DNA from: an uncultured Lewinella sp.
GTDB taxonomy: Bacteria; Bacteroidota; Bacteroidia; Chitinophagales; Saprospiraceae
Direction: 5' to 3'
DNA: 14,232 nucleotides
NCBI GenBank assembly: GCA_938021455.1
Contig: CALIGP010000204.1
Location: 1-14,232 of the forward strand
Below the pieces are notes generated by a model, which saw only the letters and a program-made list of their open reading frames with translations, did no database searches and had not been told where the DNA came from. Numbering within the stretch: position 1 is the first letter of the stretch; every line of letters begins with the position of its first letter. Shown here piece by piece: positions 7,409 through 14,232 of this stretch. The translations under genes and the position numbers were made by a program.

Positions 7409-8758
7409 ATGAAACATCTACTCATTGTTCTTGCATTATGTGCCTTTACTGATCTATCCGCTCAATCCTTTGAGTGGAATAGCAAGTCTCCGTCTTCGCC
7501 TCATCCCAACGAGGTGCAGCCGGCACAATCCAGTCTGGCGACTTACGAAAAAGCCTACAACGAACGGCAAAACGGTATGGCGGGCATTTATAATCCGAAT
7601 CTTAACGGAAGCAGCACCGTTTACGGTGAAACCTATAAGTCAACGGAACTTACGGCAAGTCATACTATTCTTCCTTTGGGAACACTGGTCCGCCTGGTAA
7701 ATCTGGACAATAACCGCAACGTTACCGTGCGCGTCAATGACCGCGGACAGGAGTGCCCAGACTGCTTGGTCATGTTAAGCCAGGCAGCAGCTGATCAACT
7801 GGGTATTAATTACCGTGGAAGAGTTAGCGTTGAAAGGGTTGGGTTTAGCAATTGGAACCCTGCTCCACCACTCGCAACTACTCCTGCGCCAATGGCTTAT
7901 GGCAATCCGGCACCTGTAACTTATCGAAATACGCCCGCCGCTGGCGGTCAGCCTGGCGTTGTGCGTCCGGTAACGATTGAAGGAGAGGCTTATGGTTGGC
8001 AAGCAAAGGGAAATGACCATCGCCCGGCCTCCTACGGGACGCCTCAGCCAACGGCTTACGGACAAGCGACTTCGGCTCCCCAGACGTACTCTCGTCCGGC
8101 TACCTATGGCAATCCTGCTCCCAGCAGTGATAACTACGCCGTTATGTCTGCTCCGCAGTCCAATAGCGGGTCGGTTATGTCACGGGAAGTTTACCCCGCA
8201 GCTACCCAGCCTAACATTACTTACAGCCGCCGTCCAACAACGGTTACCCCACAGCCTGCTGCGGTAAGTACTACTCCTTCCCCGCAGGCGACGGTTCAAC
8301 CTCAGGTGTATCAGTCCGCTCCAAGGGCTTATGGTACAACACCGCAGCCTACAACCATTTCTCAAGCAGCTCCGCCACCTTCTACCGTGGTCCGCTATCA
8401 GGAAAACCGTACCGTTCAGGCTCCACCGACCTACCAAACACCCGCTCCTTCTGTATACGGAAGCACCACCACGGCTCGCGGCGTGAGTCAACCGGCTACT
8501 ACGGCTCTAGCCACTGCGCCGAGTGGGTACGCCATTCAGCTAGGCGCCTACAACAACGAATTGTACGCTAAAAACCGGGTGAATCAACTTAAGCAAGCAG
8601 GTCTTTCTAATGTGTTTTACCTCAGTGCGAGAAAGAACGATGGCCAGATTATCAACCGGGTATATGCTGGTACTTTTGGAAGTATGGCGGATGCACAACT
8701 GGCGGCAAATAATATTCGAACAGGACACCAAATAGCTGGTATCGTAACTAGTCTCTAA
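7409..8758 (+). CDS. RlpA-like double-psi beta-barrel protein with C-terminal SPOR domain
   Basis: The 449-residue protein starts with a cleavable signal peptide (about 1-19, ending LSAQ). Residues 45-145 are an RlpA-type double-psi beta-barrel, with SHTILPLGTLVRLVNLDNN and VTVRVNDRG. Glu74, His85 and Asp111 keep the 11- and 26-residue spacing of the three active-site residues I recall for Pseudomonas RlpA (E120, H131, D157), a lytic transglycosylase that cuts peptide-stripped glycan. Residues 150-365 are a low-complexity Pro/Thr/Ala/Gln/Tyr linker with recurring YGNPAP or YGTPQP units. Residues 370-449 form a SPOR domain (YAIQLGAYNNELYAKNRVNQLK...INRVYAG-TFGSMADA pattern), which binds denuded peptidoglycan at the septum. 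A periplasmic role in daughter-cell separation or wall remodelling is inferred. An oddity is CPDC at 116-119, directly after the NDRG motif, where most homologues have a Pro-containing loop and IDLS; here the following motif reads VMLS. Enzyme activity is plausible but not certain. Confidence 0.88.
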   Translation: MKHLLIVLALCAFTDLSAQSFEWNSKSPSSPHPNEVQPAQSSLATYEKAYNERQNGMAGIYNPNLNGSSTVYGETYKSTELTASHTILPLGTLVRLVNLDNNRNVTVRVNDRGQECPDCLVMLSQAAADQLGINYRGRVSVERVGFSNWNPAPPLATTPAPMAYGNPAPVTYRNTPAAGGQPGVVRPVTIEGEAYGWQAKGNDHRPASYGTPQPTAYGQATSAPQTYSRPATYGNPAPSSDNYAVMSAPQSNSGSVMSREVYPAATQPNITYSRRPTTVTPQPAAVSTTPSPQATVQPQVYQSAPRAYGTTPQPTTISQAAPPPSTVVRYQENRTVQAPPTYQTPAPSVYGSTTTARGVSQPATTALATAPSGYAIQLGAYNNELYAKNRVNQLKQAGLSNVFYLSARKNDGQIINRVYAGTFGSMADAQLAANNIRTGHQIAGIVTSL

Positions 8759-8783
8759 TCGAGTTAAAAGAGTTTCTTGTTCT

Positions 8784-8822
8784 TGAAACGGGGAGACGCC
8801 ACATTGGCGCTTCCCCGTTTCA
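8784..8822 (+). terminator. Strong hairpin after the RlpA-like gene
   Basis: TGAAACGGGGA at 8784-8794 pairs with TCCCCGTTTCA at 8812-8822. An inner CGCC/GGCG stem and a five-base loop (ACATT) extend it, with a single mismatch and one G-U pair between. It begins 26 bases after the stop codon. The trailing T stretch is short (ATATTTC), so it is either an intrinsic terminator with a poor U-tract or a 3'-end stabilising hairpin. Confidence 0.65.
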
Positions 8823-8949
8823 TATTTCAGGAGTTAGAAAGTGGCTTTTTAAGGTTGCAAAACGGAATTAGAGGGCTGATAAATGGGCTTTTTCGAAAAT
8901 TAAATTACTGAATCTCAAACTATCTCCATTTTTTATTAGTTATTCGTAT

Positions 8950-8965
8950 AGTCAATTATTTGACT
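8950..8965. promoter_or_regulatory. Dyad AGTCAA-N4-TTGACT, operator-like
   Basis: Perfect 6-base inverted arms flank a TTAT spacer, just upstream of the candidate -33 box of the dehydrogenase-cytochrome gene. The position and symmetry suit a dimeric regulator site, but no cognate regulator is evident here. Confidence 0.3.
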
Positions 8966-8968
8966 TGC

Positions 8969-9000
8969 TTTGTGAGGCCATCGGACAGTTAGTAGGTTCG
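8969..9000 (+). promoter_or_regulatory. Candidate promoter for the ThuA/dehydrogenase lipoprotein gene
   Basis: TTTG at 8969-8972 and TAGGTTCG at 8993-9000 are 20 bases apart, within the range known for Bacteroidota housekeeping promoters. The -7 box has one mismatch to TAnnTTTG. The predicted start near 9006 leaves a leader of about 50 bases. A sigma70-like TTGACA at 9010-9015 with TAAGAG 17 bases later is a weaker alternative. Confidence 0.4.
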
Positions 9001-9056
9001 TTGTCTGTGTTGACAAGTTTTATTGGGATTAATAAGAGTTTAAAGTACGCTACATT

Positions 9057-12000
9057 ATGAACCAGTTACGAACGCATCTGCATCCCGCAGTACTGCTATT
9101 CATCATCAGTATTTTCATCTTTCTAGCTTTTGGTTGTAGTTCTAAAGCGCCCGAAGTAAGAAGTGTTCTGGTGTTTTCCAAAACCGCAGGGTTTAGGCAT
9201 GCCTCCATTGAGCAAGGGAAAGAAATGTTTCTCCGCCTGGGGGCAGAGAAGGGGTTTAAGGTAGATACAACGGAGGATGCTTCGGTTTTTACTCAAGACC
9301 AACTCTCCAAGTATAACCTCATCGTTTTTCTAAGCACTACCGGTGATATATTGAATCCTGCCCAGGAGATAGAAATGAAACGCTTCATGCAGGCCGGTGG
9401 GAACTGGCTGGGTATTCACGCTGCAGCTGATACTGAATACGGCTGGCCATGGTACAACGAACTGGCTGGAGCCTGGTTTCTCAGCCACCCCAAGCATCAG
9501 GACGCCACAGTGCTGGTCTTGGAGGACAATCACCCTTCAACGGCTCACTTGAATAAGGAGTGGAAACGATTTGATGAATGGTATAATTATAAGAATATCC
9601 AGGAAGGTATTACCCCGGTACTTCGGGTAGACGAGAACTCCTATGAAGGAGGTAAGAATGGTGACTTTCACCCTATTGCCTGGTACCGTGACTTTGAGAA
9701 CGGCAGAACCTTTTATACCGGTCTTGGTCACACGCCAGAAAGTTATACGGATACTGACTTCATCGCTCACGTATGGGGAGGAATGGAGTACGCCTGGGGA
9801 GACAATCGCCCAGTGGATTATACTGGTGTGAAGGCTACGCCGGAAGAAAATCGCTTCCAGGTAGAAGAACTCGTCATGGGGATGAATGAACCCATGGAGC
9901 TGGAACTACTGCCCGATGGACGTCCGATTTGGATCGAACGTACCGGAGCCGTGAAGGTCTATGATCCTGACTTCGAAGCCGAGGCTGAAATCGCTAATTT
10001 TGATGTCTGGACTGAATTCGAGGACGGAATGCTAGGCATCGCCCTGGACCCTGATTTTGAAGAGAATAATTGGTTTTACCTCTACTACAGCCCGAATATT
10101 GAAGAGAGTGTCAATCGCTTGAGTCGGTTCAAGCTGTCGGGTAATAGTATTGACAAAAAAAGTGAACAAGTAATTCTTGACGTTCCCACGGATCGTAACA
10201 AGTGTTGCCACTCTGGAGGAAGTATTGAGTTTGGCGGTACGGGCTTATTACACCTTTCCATAGGTGATAATACCAACCCATTTGAATCGGATGGCTTTGC
10301 ACCCATTGATGACAGCAGAGACGTACCCAATTTTGATGCTCGCCGGTCTTCTTCCAATACGATGGATCTTCGGGGAGGCATCATTCGAATCAAAGTCGAA
10401 GAGGATGGCAGCTACACTATTCCCGAAGGGAACCTGTTTACCGATCCAAAGCAAGGGAGACCTGAAATATACGCTATGGGCATGCGTAACCCCTTCCGTA
10501 TCCACGTTGATCAGCGGAATGGCAACGTTTATTGGGGAGACGTAGGCCCTGATGCAGGGAAAGATAGCCTTGGTATGGGGCCCAGAGGGCATGATGAGGT
10601 TAATGTTGCTCGAGAGGCAGGCTACTTTGGGTGGCCACTTTTTATTGGTGATAATAAGCCTTATCATCAAAGAGACTTTAAGGCAGGCACTACAGGTGAT
10701 GCCTTTAATCCGGCGGAACCCATCAACGACAGTAAGCTCAACACGGGAGCTCAAGTACTACCTCCGGCACAACCAGCCATGATTTACTATCCCTATGCCG
10801 TTAGCGAAGAGTTTCCTCAACTGGGCACTGGTGGGCGCAATGCCATGGCTGGCCCTGTCTTTTACCATGACGATTACAAGGATGGTGACCATCGCTTTCC
10901 TGAATACTATTCTGGCAAATTCTTTTTCTATGACTGGATGCGGGATTATGTCATGGCCGCGGAGTTAGACGAAACGGGCTTTGTAACGGAGTTTGAACCT
11001 TTTCTTCCGTCTCAAAAACTGCTCCATCCAATGGATATGTTGTTCGGGCCTGAGGGGGATCTTTATATTATTGAATACGGAAATAAATGGTTTAGTATCA
11101 ATCCTGATGCCAGATTGCTAAGAATTCGGTACAACTCAGGGAATCGCCCACCAGTCTCTGAAATGGAAATCGTACACACCATCGGTGGAGCTCCTTTCCA
11201 TATTGTTGCTGATGCTTCTGCAAGTATCGATTACGACGGAGACGAGATGGCCTTTAATTGGATGCTGGACGACGAGATCATCGGAAAAGGGAAAGAATTG
11301 GACTATATCACCGACAAGAAAGGAGAGCATACGCTTACCCTCATGGTAGAGGACAGCGAAGGGAATAAGAGTAGTACCGAAACCACCTTATTGGTGGGGA
11401 ATAACCTGCCAGAGGTTGCTTTGGACTTTTCGGGAAACCGGTCCTTTTTCTTCGCTGGAGATCAACTCGAGTACCAGGTTAAGGTTACGGACGCTGAGGA
11501 CGGTGAGATTGACCCTCAGGCCATCACCGTTAGCCTGGACTACCTGGAAGGCGAAGACCTCGTAGAAATTGAACGCGGCCACCAAGTGGCTGGAAAAGGG
11601 ACAGATTTTGCCATTGGCAAGGCTCTGATTGATGGACAAGATTGTGCCGGTTGTCACGCCGTAAACGAAAAAAGCATTGGCCCCAGTTACCAACAGATTG
11701 CGGACAAATACCGTAAACAAGCAGATGCCACGGACTACCTGGCTGGTAAAATCGTCGCCGGAGGTGGTGGTGTATGGGGAGAACAGGCTATGAGCGCTCA
11801 CCCGGATTTGCCCAAAGGTGATGCAAAACGTATGGCAGACTATATCCTGAGTCTTGCAGGTCCCGCACCCGGCAAAAAAAGCCGACCTTCCAGCGGGAAA
11901 CTCGTTCTGGATCAACACAAACCCGGTATTCCTGGTAGATACTACCTACAAGCAAGTTATACCGATAAGGGAGCCGGAGAAGGTCTGCCAAGATTAACTA

Positions 12001-12464
12001 CTAAGGAAGTCGTTATGCTAAGACCCGCCAAATTTGGCGCTCATGCTTTCTCGCAGGGCAACAAGGTAATGGCCTATCACGTAGATGGAAAGGATAACCC
12101 GATGGGGGACGAGGAAATGGATGTACTCGTCGCTAGTGGCGGCGGATGGGCAAGCTATGGTAAGCTTGATTTAACTGGAATTTCTGCCGTTAAACTTGAG
12201 GTAGCTTTAGTACCCAATATCACTTCCGGAGGTACGGTTGAAATTAGAGCAGGGCATCCATCCACTGGGAAAGTAATTGGAACGGCCACCATCAAGCAGA
12301 AGCTTTCTACTTATGGCGTAAATGATCTAATCGTGCCTCTAAAGGAGAAATCCGGTGGAGAAGAAGAGCTGTTTTTCCGGTTTAAAGCGGACAGTGACGC
12401 CGCAGAAGCAGTGCTGGGTGCGGTATTGTCTATGGAGTTTATGCGCGAGCAAGCCAGTCGGTAA
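9057..12464 (+). CDS. Lipoprotein with ThuA, PQQ-type sugar dehydrogenase, PKD, cytochrome c and CBM6-like domains
   Basis: The 1135-residue protein opens with a lipoprotein signal (hydrophobic 11-25, lipobox LAFGC, Cys27). Residues 35-250 are a ThuA-like domain (VLVFSKTAGFRH, LGIHAAADTEY, GRTFYTGLGHT). Residues 265-695 are a glucose/sorbosone dehydrogenase-type beta-propeller: GIALDPDF, CCHSGGSIEFGGTG with candidate catalytic His385, GMRNPFRI with Arg477-Asn478, and DEVN. Soluble enzymes of this fold oxidise sugars or polyols using PQQ. Residues 697-782 are a PKD domain. Residues 845-935 are a class I cytochrome c, with haem site CAGCH at 863-867 and Met912 as the probable distal ligand. Residues 985-1131 look like a CBM6-type carbohydrate-binding module. 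This order is known in Bacteroidota and Planctomycetes annotations. The inferred role is periplasmic or surface oxidation of a bound sugar, with electrons passing from PQQ to the built-in haem. The substrate is unknown. It appears to be a single-gene transcription unit with no sugar transporter beside it. Confidence 0.92.
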   Translation: MNQLRTHLHPAVLLFIISIFIFLAFGCSSKAPEVRSVLVFSKTAGFRHASIEQGKEMFLRLGAEKGFKVDTTEDASVFTQDQLSKYNLIVFLSTTGDILNPAQEIEMKRFMQAGGNWLGIHAAADTEYGWPWYNELAGAWFLSHPKHQDATVLVLEDNHPSTAHLNKEWKRFDEWYNYKNIQEGITPVLRVDENSYEGGKNGDFHPIAWYRDFENGRTFYTGLGHTPESYTDTDFIAHVWGGMEYAWGDNRPVDYTGVKATPEENRFQVEELVMGMNEPMELELLPDGRPIWIERTGAVKVYDPDFEAEAEIANFDVWTEFEDGMLGIALDPDFEENNWFYLYYSPNIEESVNRLSRFKLSGNSIDKKSEQVILDVPTDRNKCCHSGGSIEFGGTGLLHLSIGDNTNPFESDGFAPIDDSRDVPNFDARRSSSNTMDLRGGIIRIKVEEDGSYTIPEGNLFTDPKQGRPEIYAMGMRNPFRIHVDQRNGNVYWGDVGPDAGKDSLGMGPRGHDEVNVAREAGYFGWPLFIGDNKPYHQRDFKAGTTGDAFNPAEPINDSKLNTGAQVLPPAQPAMIYYPYAVSEEFPQLGTGGRNAMAGPVFYHDDYKDGDHRFPEYYSGKFFFYDWMRDYVMAAELDETGFVTEFEPFLPSQKLLHPMDMLFGPEGDLYIIEYGNKWFSINPDARLLRIRYNSGNRPPVSEMEIVHTIGGAPFHIVADASASIDYDGDEMAFNWMLDDEIIGKGKELDYITDKKGEHTLTLMVEDSEGNKSSTETTLLVGNNLPEVALDFSGNRSFFFAGDQLEYQVKVTDAEDGEIDPQAITVSLDYLEGEDLVEIERGHQVAGKGTDFAIGKALIDGQDCAGCHAVNEKSIGPSYQQIADKYRKQADATDYLAGKIVAGGGGVWGEQAMSAHPDLPKGDAKRMADYILSLAGPAPGKKSRPSSGKLVLDQHKPGIPGRYYLQASYTDKGAGEGLPRLTTKEVVMLRPAKFGAHAFSQGNKVMAYHVDGKDNPMGDEEMDVLVASGGGWASYGKLDLTGISAVKLEVALVPNITSGGTVEIRAGHPSTGKVIGTATIKQKLSTYGVNDLIVPLKEKSGGEEELFFRFKADSDAAEAVLGAVLSMEFMREQASR

Positions 12465-12569
12465 TCTCTAGCTAGGGCAACTTTGGAGGCTCTTCATGAG
12501 TTAATTGTAGGTAATTTCAATGTTAATTGAATGTAAATCAGGATCTTTGCACTTGATTTATATTGGTCA

Positions 12570-12588
12570 CTATCCCACTTTGGGATAG
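12570..12588. other. Perfect hairpin CTATCCCA-CTT-TGGGATAG
   Basis: Eight-base perfect arms surround a three-base loop. A CAC/GTG extension is possible with one bulged G. It lies 105 bases after the dehydrogenase stop and 92 before the small membrane protein start. There is no T-tract on the plus strand, so it is not a classical terminator; an operator or leader hairpin is possible. Confidence 0.4.
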
Positions 12589-12680
12589 GTGATCTCCTCT
12601 TGGTAGCGGGAAAACCAGCTGCTATGAGGTTCGGGCCATTAGCGTCCATTGAAGATTATTATCACCAAAAATTAACCATC

Positions 12681-13175
12681 ATGGCTACCCTGATTTATAA
12701 GGAAAAGCAACGCTACGCTGATAAAACCATGCTATCGCTACTCTTTGTTGGCACCGCCGCTGCGGTGTATGGACTCGTGTCTACTTTATTCACCAATATG
12801 GAAACAGGTAAGGCGCTGACTTACATGCTCATTGCAATATCTTTAGGTGGAATACTTTGGTTCTTGCGACGTTTACAGCTCAAAGTCGTCGTCAACGACA
12901 AGAAAATTAAGTATAAACTGGCTCCTCTGCATGATAGCTCCCGGAAGATCCGCTGGGAAAATGTCGAATCCTGTAAAATCGTAAAGACACCTTTTCTGGC
13001 TCCTAATCATGGCACTAAGCACCGCTTTGGTGGAGAAAAGCGGTTAACCTTTTACGGTCGGAATGGGCTCTCTATCCGCACAAAGGATGGGCAGAAGTTC
13101 TTCATTGGCGTTAAGGATGTTGATAGTCTCCGGTCGGCTTTGGAAGGACATGAATCACTGCTGGAAGAGGATTAG
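12681..13175 (+). CDS. Small two-span membrane protein with PH-like C-terminal domain
   Basis: I do not recognise a named family. The start at 12681 (MATLIYKEKQRYADK) gives 164 residues; an upstream in-frame TTG at 12600 would add 27 residues with leader character and is less likely. Two hydrophobic segments lie near residues 18-37 and 50-67, separated by a short loop (TNMETGKA). From about 70 to 160 the chain alternates short beta strands: KVVVNDKKIKYKL, then KIRWENVESCKIVKTP, RLTFYGRNGLSIRTKDGQKFFIGV, then a final helix DVDSLRSALEGH. This pattern is that of bacterial PH-like domains, in which a membrane hairpin anchors a cytoplasmic beta-sandwich. A function cannot be assigned. The gene faces the LytTR regulator gene, with 47 bases between the stop codons, and no terminator hairpin of note is visible there. 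Confidence 0.75.
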   Translation: MATLIYKEKQRYADKTMLSLLFVGTAAAVYGLVSTLFTNMETGKALTYMLIAISLGGILWFLRRLQLKVVVNDKKIKYKLAPLHDSSRKIRWENVESCKIVKTPFLAPNHGTKHRFGGEKRLTFYGRNGLSIRTKDGQKFFIGVKDVDSLRSALEGHESLLEED

Positions 13176-13222
13176 TAGCTGGCACCTTGGTGTTTAGACC
13201 TAGCAGACGACTAATGCGTATC

Positions 13223-13933
13223 CTATAAATCAAAGGTGGCTTGTCTTCTCAGAATAATCGCCCGTTTCTCTGATACAGTTACTTCTTCTCCTCCGGAAAG
13301 GGTGAGCGCATAGCGTCCGCGGCTTCGTTTTTTGACGGCGGTAATTGCCTCCAGTCTAATGATCTCAGAGCGGTTAACGCGGAAGAAAATCGTCTTTGGT
13401 AGCCTGTTTTCCAAAACGGAAAGCTTTTCTCGTAGCATGTGATTACCCCCGTCATGATAAATACGAACATAATGGTCATACGCACGAAGGAGGAAAATAG
13501 CTGATAGCGGGACGAAACGACCACCCTCCCGATCAGTCAGGAAAAGGCTCTCTTCCTGCTCAGACGGAGTTTTGAGTCGGGTTTGTAGTAAGTCAATGCA
13601 CTGACGCATCCGATCTGAGCTAACGGGTTTCAGGATATAATCAGTTGCTTGTACGGAGAATGCCCTGACGGCAAATTCTGTGTAGGCCGTTACGAAGACT
13701 ACCAAAGGCGGGTGAGGAATTTTGGCTAACAGGTCGAAGCCATTGGCTCCAGGCATCTCTACGTCTAAAAATAATACATCAGGGTTGGTTTTTCGCAGGA
13801 GGTCTAAGCCATCCCGCACGTTAGCCGCTTCGCCGACGACTTCGCAGCGCCCCGTTTCTCGGAGTGAGGAAGTAAGCTCCAAACGGGCAAGACGTTCATC
13901 GTCAACTAGGAGACAGCGGAGTAAATCGGGCAT
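13223..13933 (-). CDS. LytTR-family DNA-binding response regulator
   Basis: The preferred start at 13933 (MPDLLRCLLVDDERLARLEL) gives 236 residues, normal for the family. An in-frame start at 14029 would add 32 residues that overlap the kinase gene and is disfavoured. Residues 5-118 are a receiver domain: acidic pair Asp11-Asp12, phosphoacceptor Asp57 in LFLDVEMPGANGFDLL, Thr82 in VTAYTEFAV, and Lys102 in YILKPV. Residues 128-232 are a LytTR DNA-binding domain (IFLLRAYDHYVRIYH, FFRVNRSEIIRLEAI, GRYALTLSGGEEVTVSEKRA). It is phosphorylated by its partner sensor kinase and binds direct-repeat operators to control transcription. The stop of the kinase gene lies just 4 bases upstream, so the two are co-transcribed and probably translationally coupled. 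The target genes cannot be read from this window; autoregulation is common in the family but the promoter lies outside. Confidence 0.94.
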   Translation of the reverse strand: MPDLLRCLLVDDERLARLELTSSLRETGRCEVVGEAANVRDGLDLLRKTNPDVLFLDVEMPGANGFDLLAKIPHPPLVVFVTAYTEFAVRAFSVQATDYILKPVSSDRMRQCIDLLQTRLKTPSEQEESLFLTDREGGRFVPLSAIFLLRAYDHYVRIYHDGGNHMLREKLSVLENRLPKTIFFRVNRSEIIRLEAITAVKKRSRGRYALTLSGGEEVTVSEKRAIILRRQATFDL

Positions 13934-13937
13934 GTAT

Positions 13938-14232
13938 TCAGTGTTTTTTGGTAATGCCCGGCCAGCGTAGGATGGCGGTTGTTGAATGATCTTCCATTGG
14001 CCCGACGGATAAGGAGGCCGCTGGCCCATACTGAAGGCTTAGTCGCTGACGCAGATTCTTTAGCCCAGAGCCGAGTGGGTTGTCTCCCCGAAAGGGACCA
14101 TTATTTTGCACTCGTAGTTCCCAGCCTTGAGGCATTTGTTGCAAGGAGATAAATATCGAGCCTCCCTCAGGAAGGTGTGCGATACCGTGTTTGACGGCAT
14201 TCTCCACCAGGCAATGTAGAGAAAGCGGTAAC
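13938..14232 (-). CDS. LytS-type sensor histidine kinase, C-terminal part (5' end outside window)
   Basis: Only the last 97 codons are present; the reading frame is open to the right edge and ends with TGA at 13940-13938. It contains the ATP-binding half of a LytS/YpdA-type histidine kinase: the N-box in LHCLVENAVKHGI, and the G-box GSGLKNLRQRLSLQYG near the end. The His-containing motif and sensor region would be beyond the window. The kinase autophosphorylates and passes phosphate to the adjacent regulator. GTG at 14207 within the N-box is an internal Val codon, not a start. It lies 4 bases from the regulator ATG, as is standard for LytS/LytTR operons. Confidence 0.92.
   Translation of the reverse strand, partial: LPLSLHCLVENAVKHGIAHLPEGGSIFISLQQMPQGWELRVQNNGPFRGDNPLGSGLKNLRQRLSLQYGPAASLSVGPMEDHSTTAILRWPGITKKH

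Noticed and set aside
10248..10754. 168-residue minus-strand open frame inside the dehydrogenase gene
   Set aside because: It runs opposite to a gene with clear domain motifs in every part, has no family features of its own, and is explained as an antisense shadow. The same holds for the 176-residue frame at 11388-11918.
12600..12680. TTG start for the small membrane protein
   Set aside because: The 27 added residues show no domain character, the codon is a weak start, and the ATG at 12681 leads directly into the anchor region.
13183..13192. CACC-TT-GGTG mini-hairpin between the convergent genes
   Set aside because: The two-base loop and four-base stem are too small to be a credible terminator.
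13934..14029. ATG start at 14029 for the response regulator
   Set aside because: It lies inside the kinase C-terminus. The receiver domain begins normally from the Met at 13933, four bases after the kinase stop.
1..14232. Defence, CRISPR, biosynthetic, phage or transposon system
   Set aside because: No array repeats, integrase, transposase, nuclease, toxin or linked biosynthetic genes were found. The patatin gene alone, without a CD-NTase cyclase or other partner, does not make a CBASS-type system.

Overview
The window looks like chromosomal DNA from a member of the Bacteroidota, most likely of the Saprospiria/Lewinella kind. This is an inference from gene content: a modular secreted protein with CUB, PKD and proprotein-convertase P domains, a FolD with the Bacteroidota-type loop, a lipoprotein joining ThuA, sugar dehydrogenase, PKD, cytochrome c and a CBM6-like domain, a LytS/LytTR pair, and promoter-like TTTG...TAnnTTTG elements without Shine-Dalgarno sequences. 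No rRNA, tRNA, CRISPR array, insertion sequence, phage gene or other mobile element was found. Base composition looks even throughout, and every intergenic gap is under 300 bases.

Layout. Bases 1-1807 (minus) hold the first 602 residues of a large secreted modular protein that runs off the left edge. Divergent from it is folD (2005-2877, plus). Convergent with folD is a very large minus-strand gene (2935-6333) coding about 13 membrane spans followed by a patatin-like hydrolase domain. Divergent from that is a family I inorganic pyrophosphatase with a lipoprotein signal (6530-7150, plus), followed by a RlpA-like double-psi beta-barrel protein with a C-terminal SPOR domain (7409-8758, plus), a strong hairpin, and the 1135-residue ThuA/dehydrogenase/cytochrome lipoprotein (9057-12464, plus). 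A small two-span membrane protein with a PH-like tail (12681-13175, plus) converges on a two-gene minus-strand operon: a LytTR response regulator (13223-13933) and the C-terminal end of its LytS-type histidine kinase (13938 to the right edge).

How the genes relate. Apart from the kinase/regulator pair there is no obvious single pathway; most genes look like separate transcription units. Five of the nine products (the modular protein, patatin, pyrophosphatase, RlpA-SPOR protein and dehydrogenase lipoprotein) are predicted to act at or outside the inner membrane, so the window is best read as a cell-envelope and secretion-rich stretch with one housekeeping folate gene. I did not find a defence system, biosynthetic cluster or other clearly undescribed multi-gene system. 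The most unusual items are individual architectures: the polytopic-membrane patatin, the lipid-anchored pyrophosphatase, and the single-chain dehydrogenase-cytochrome fusion. Coordinates for several genes use internal starts because the longest open frames extend into what looks like promoter or leader DNA.
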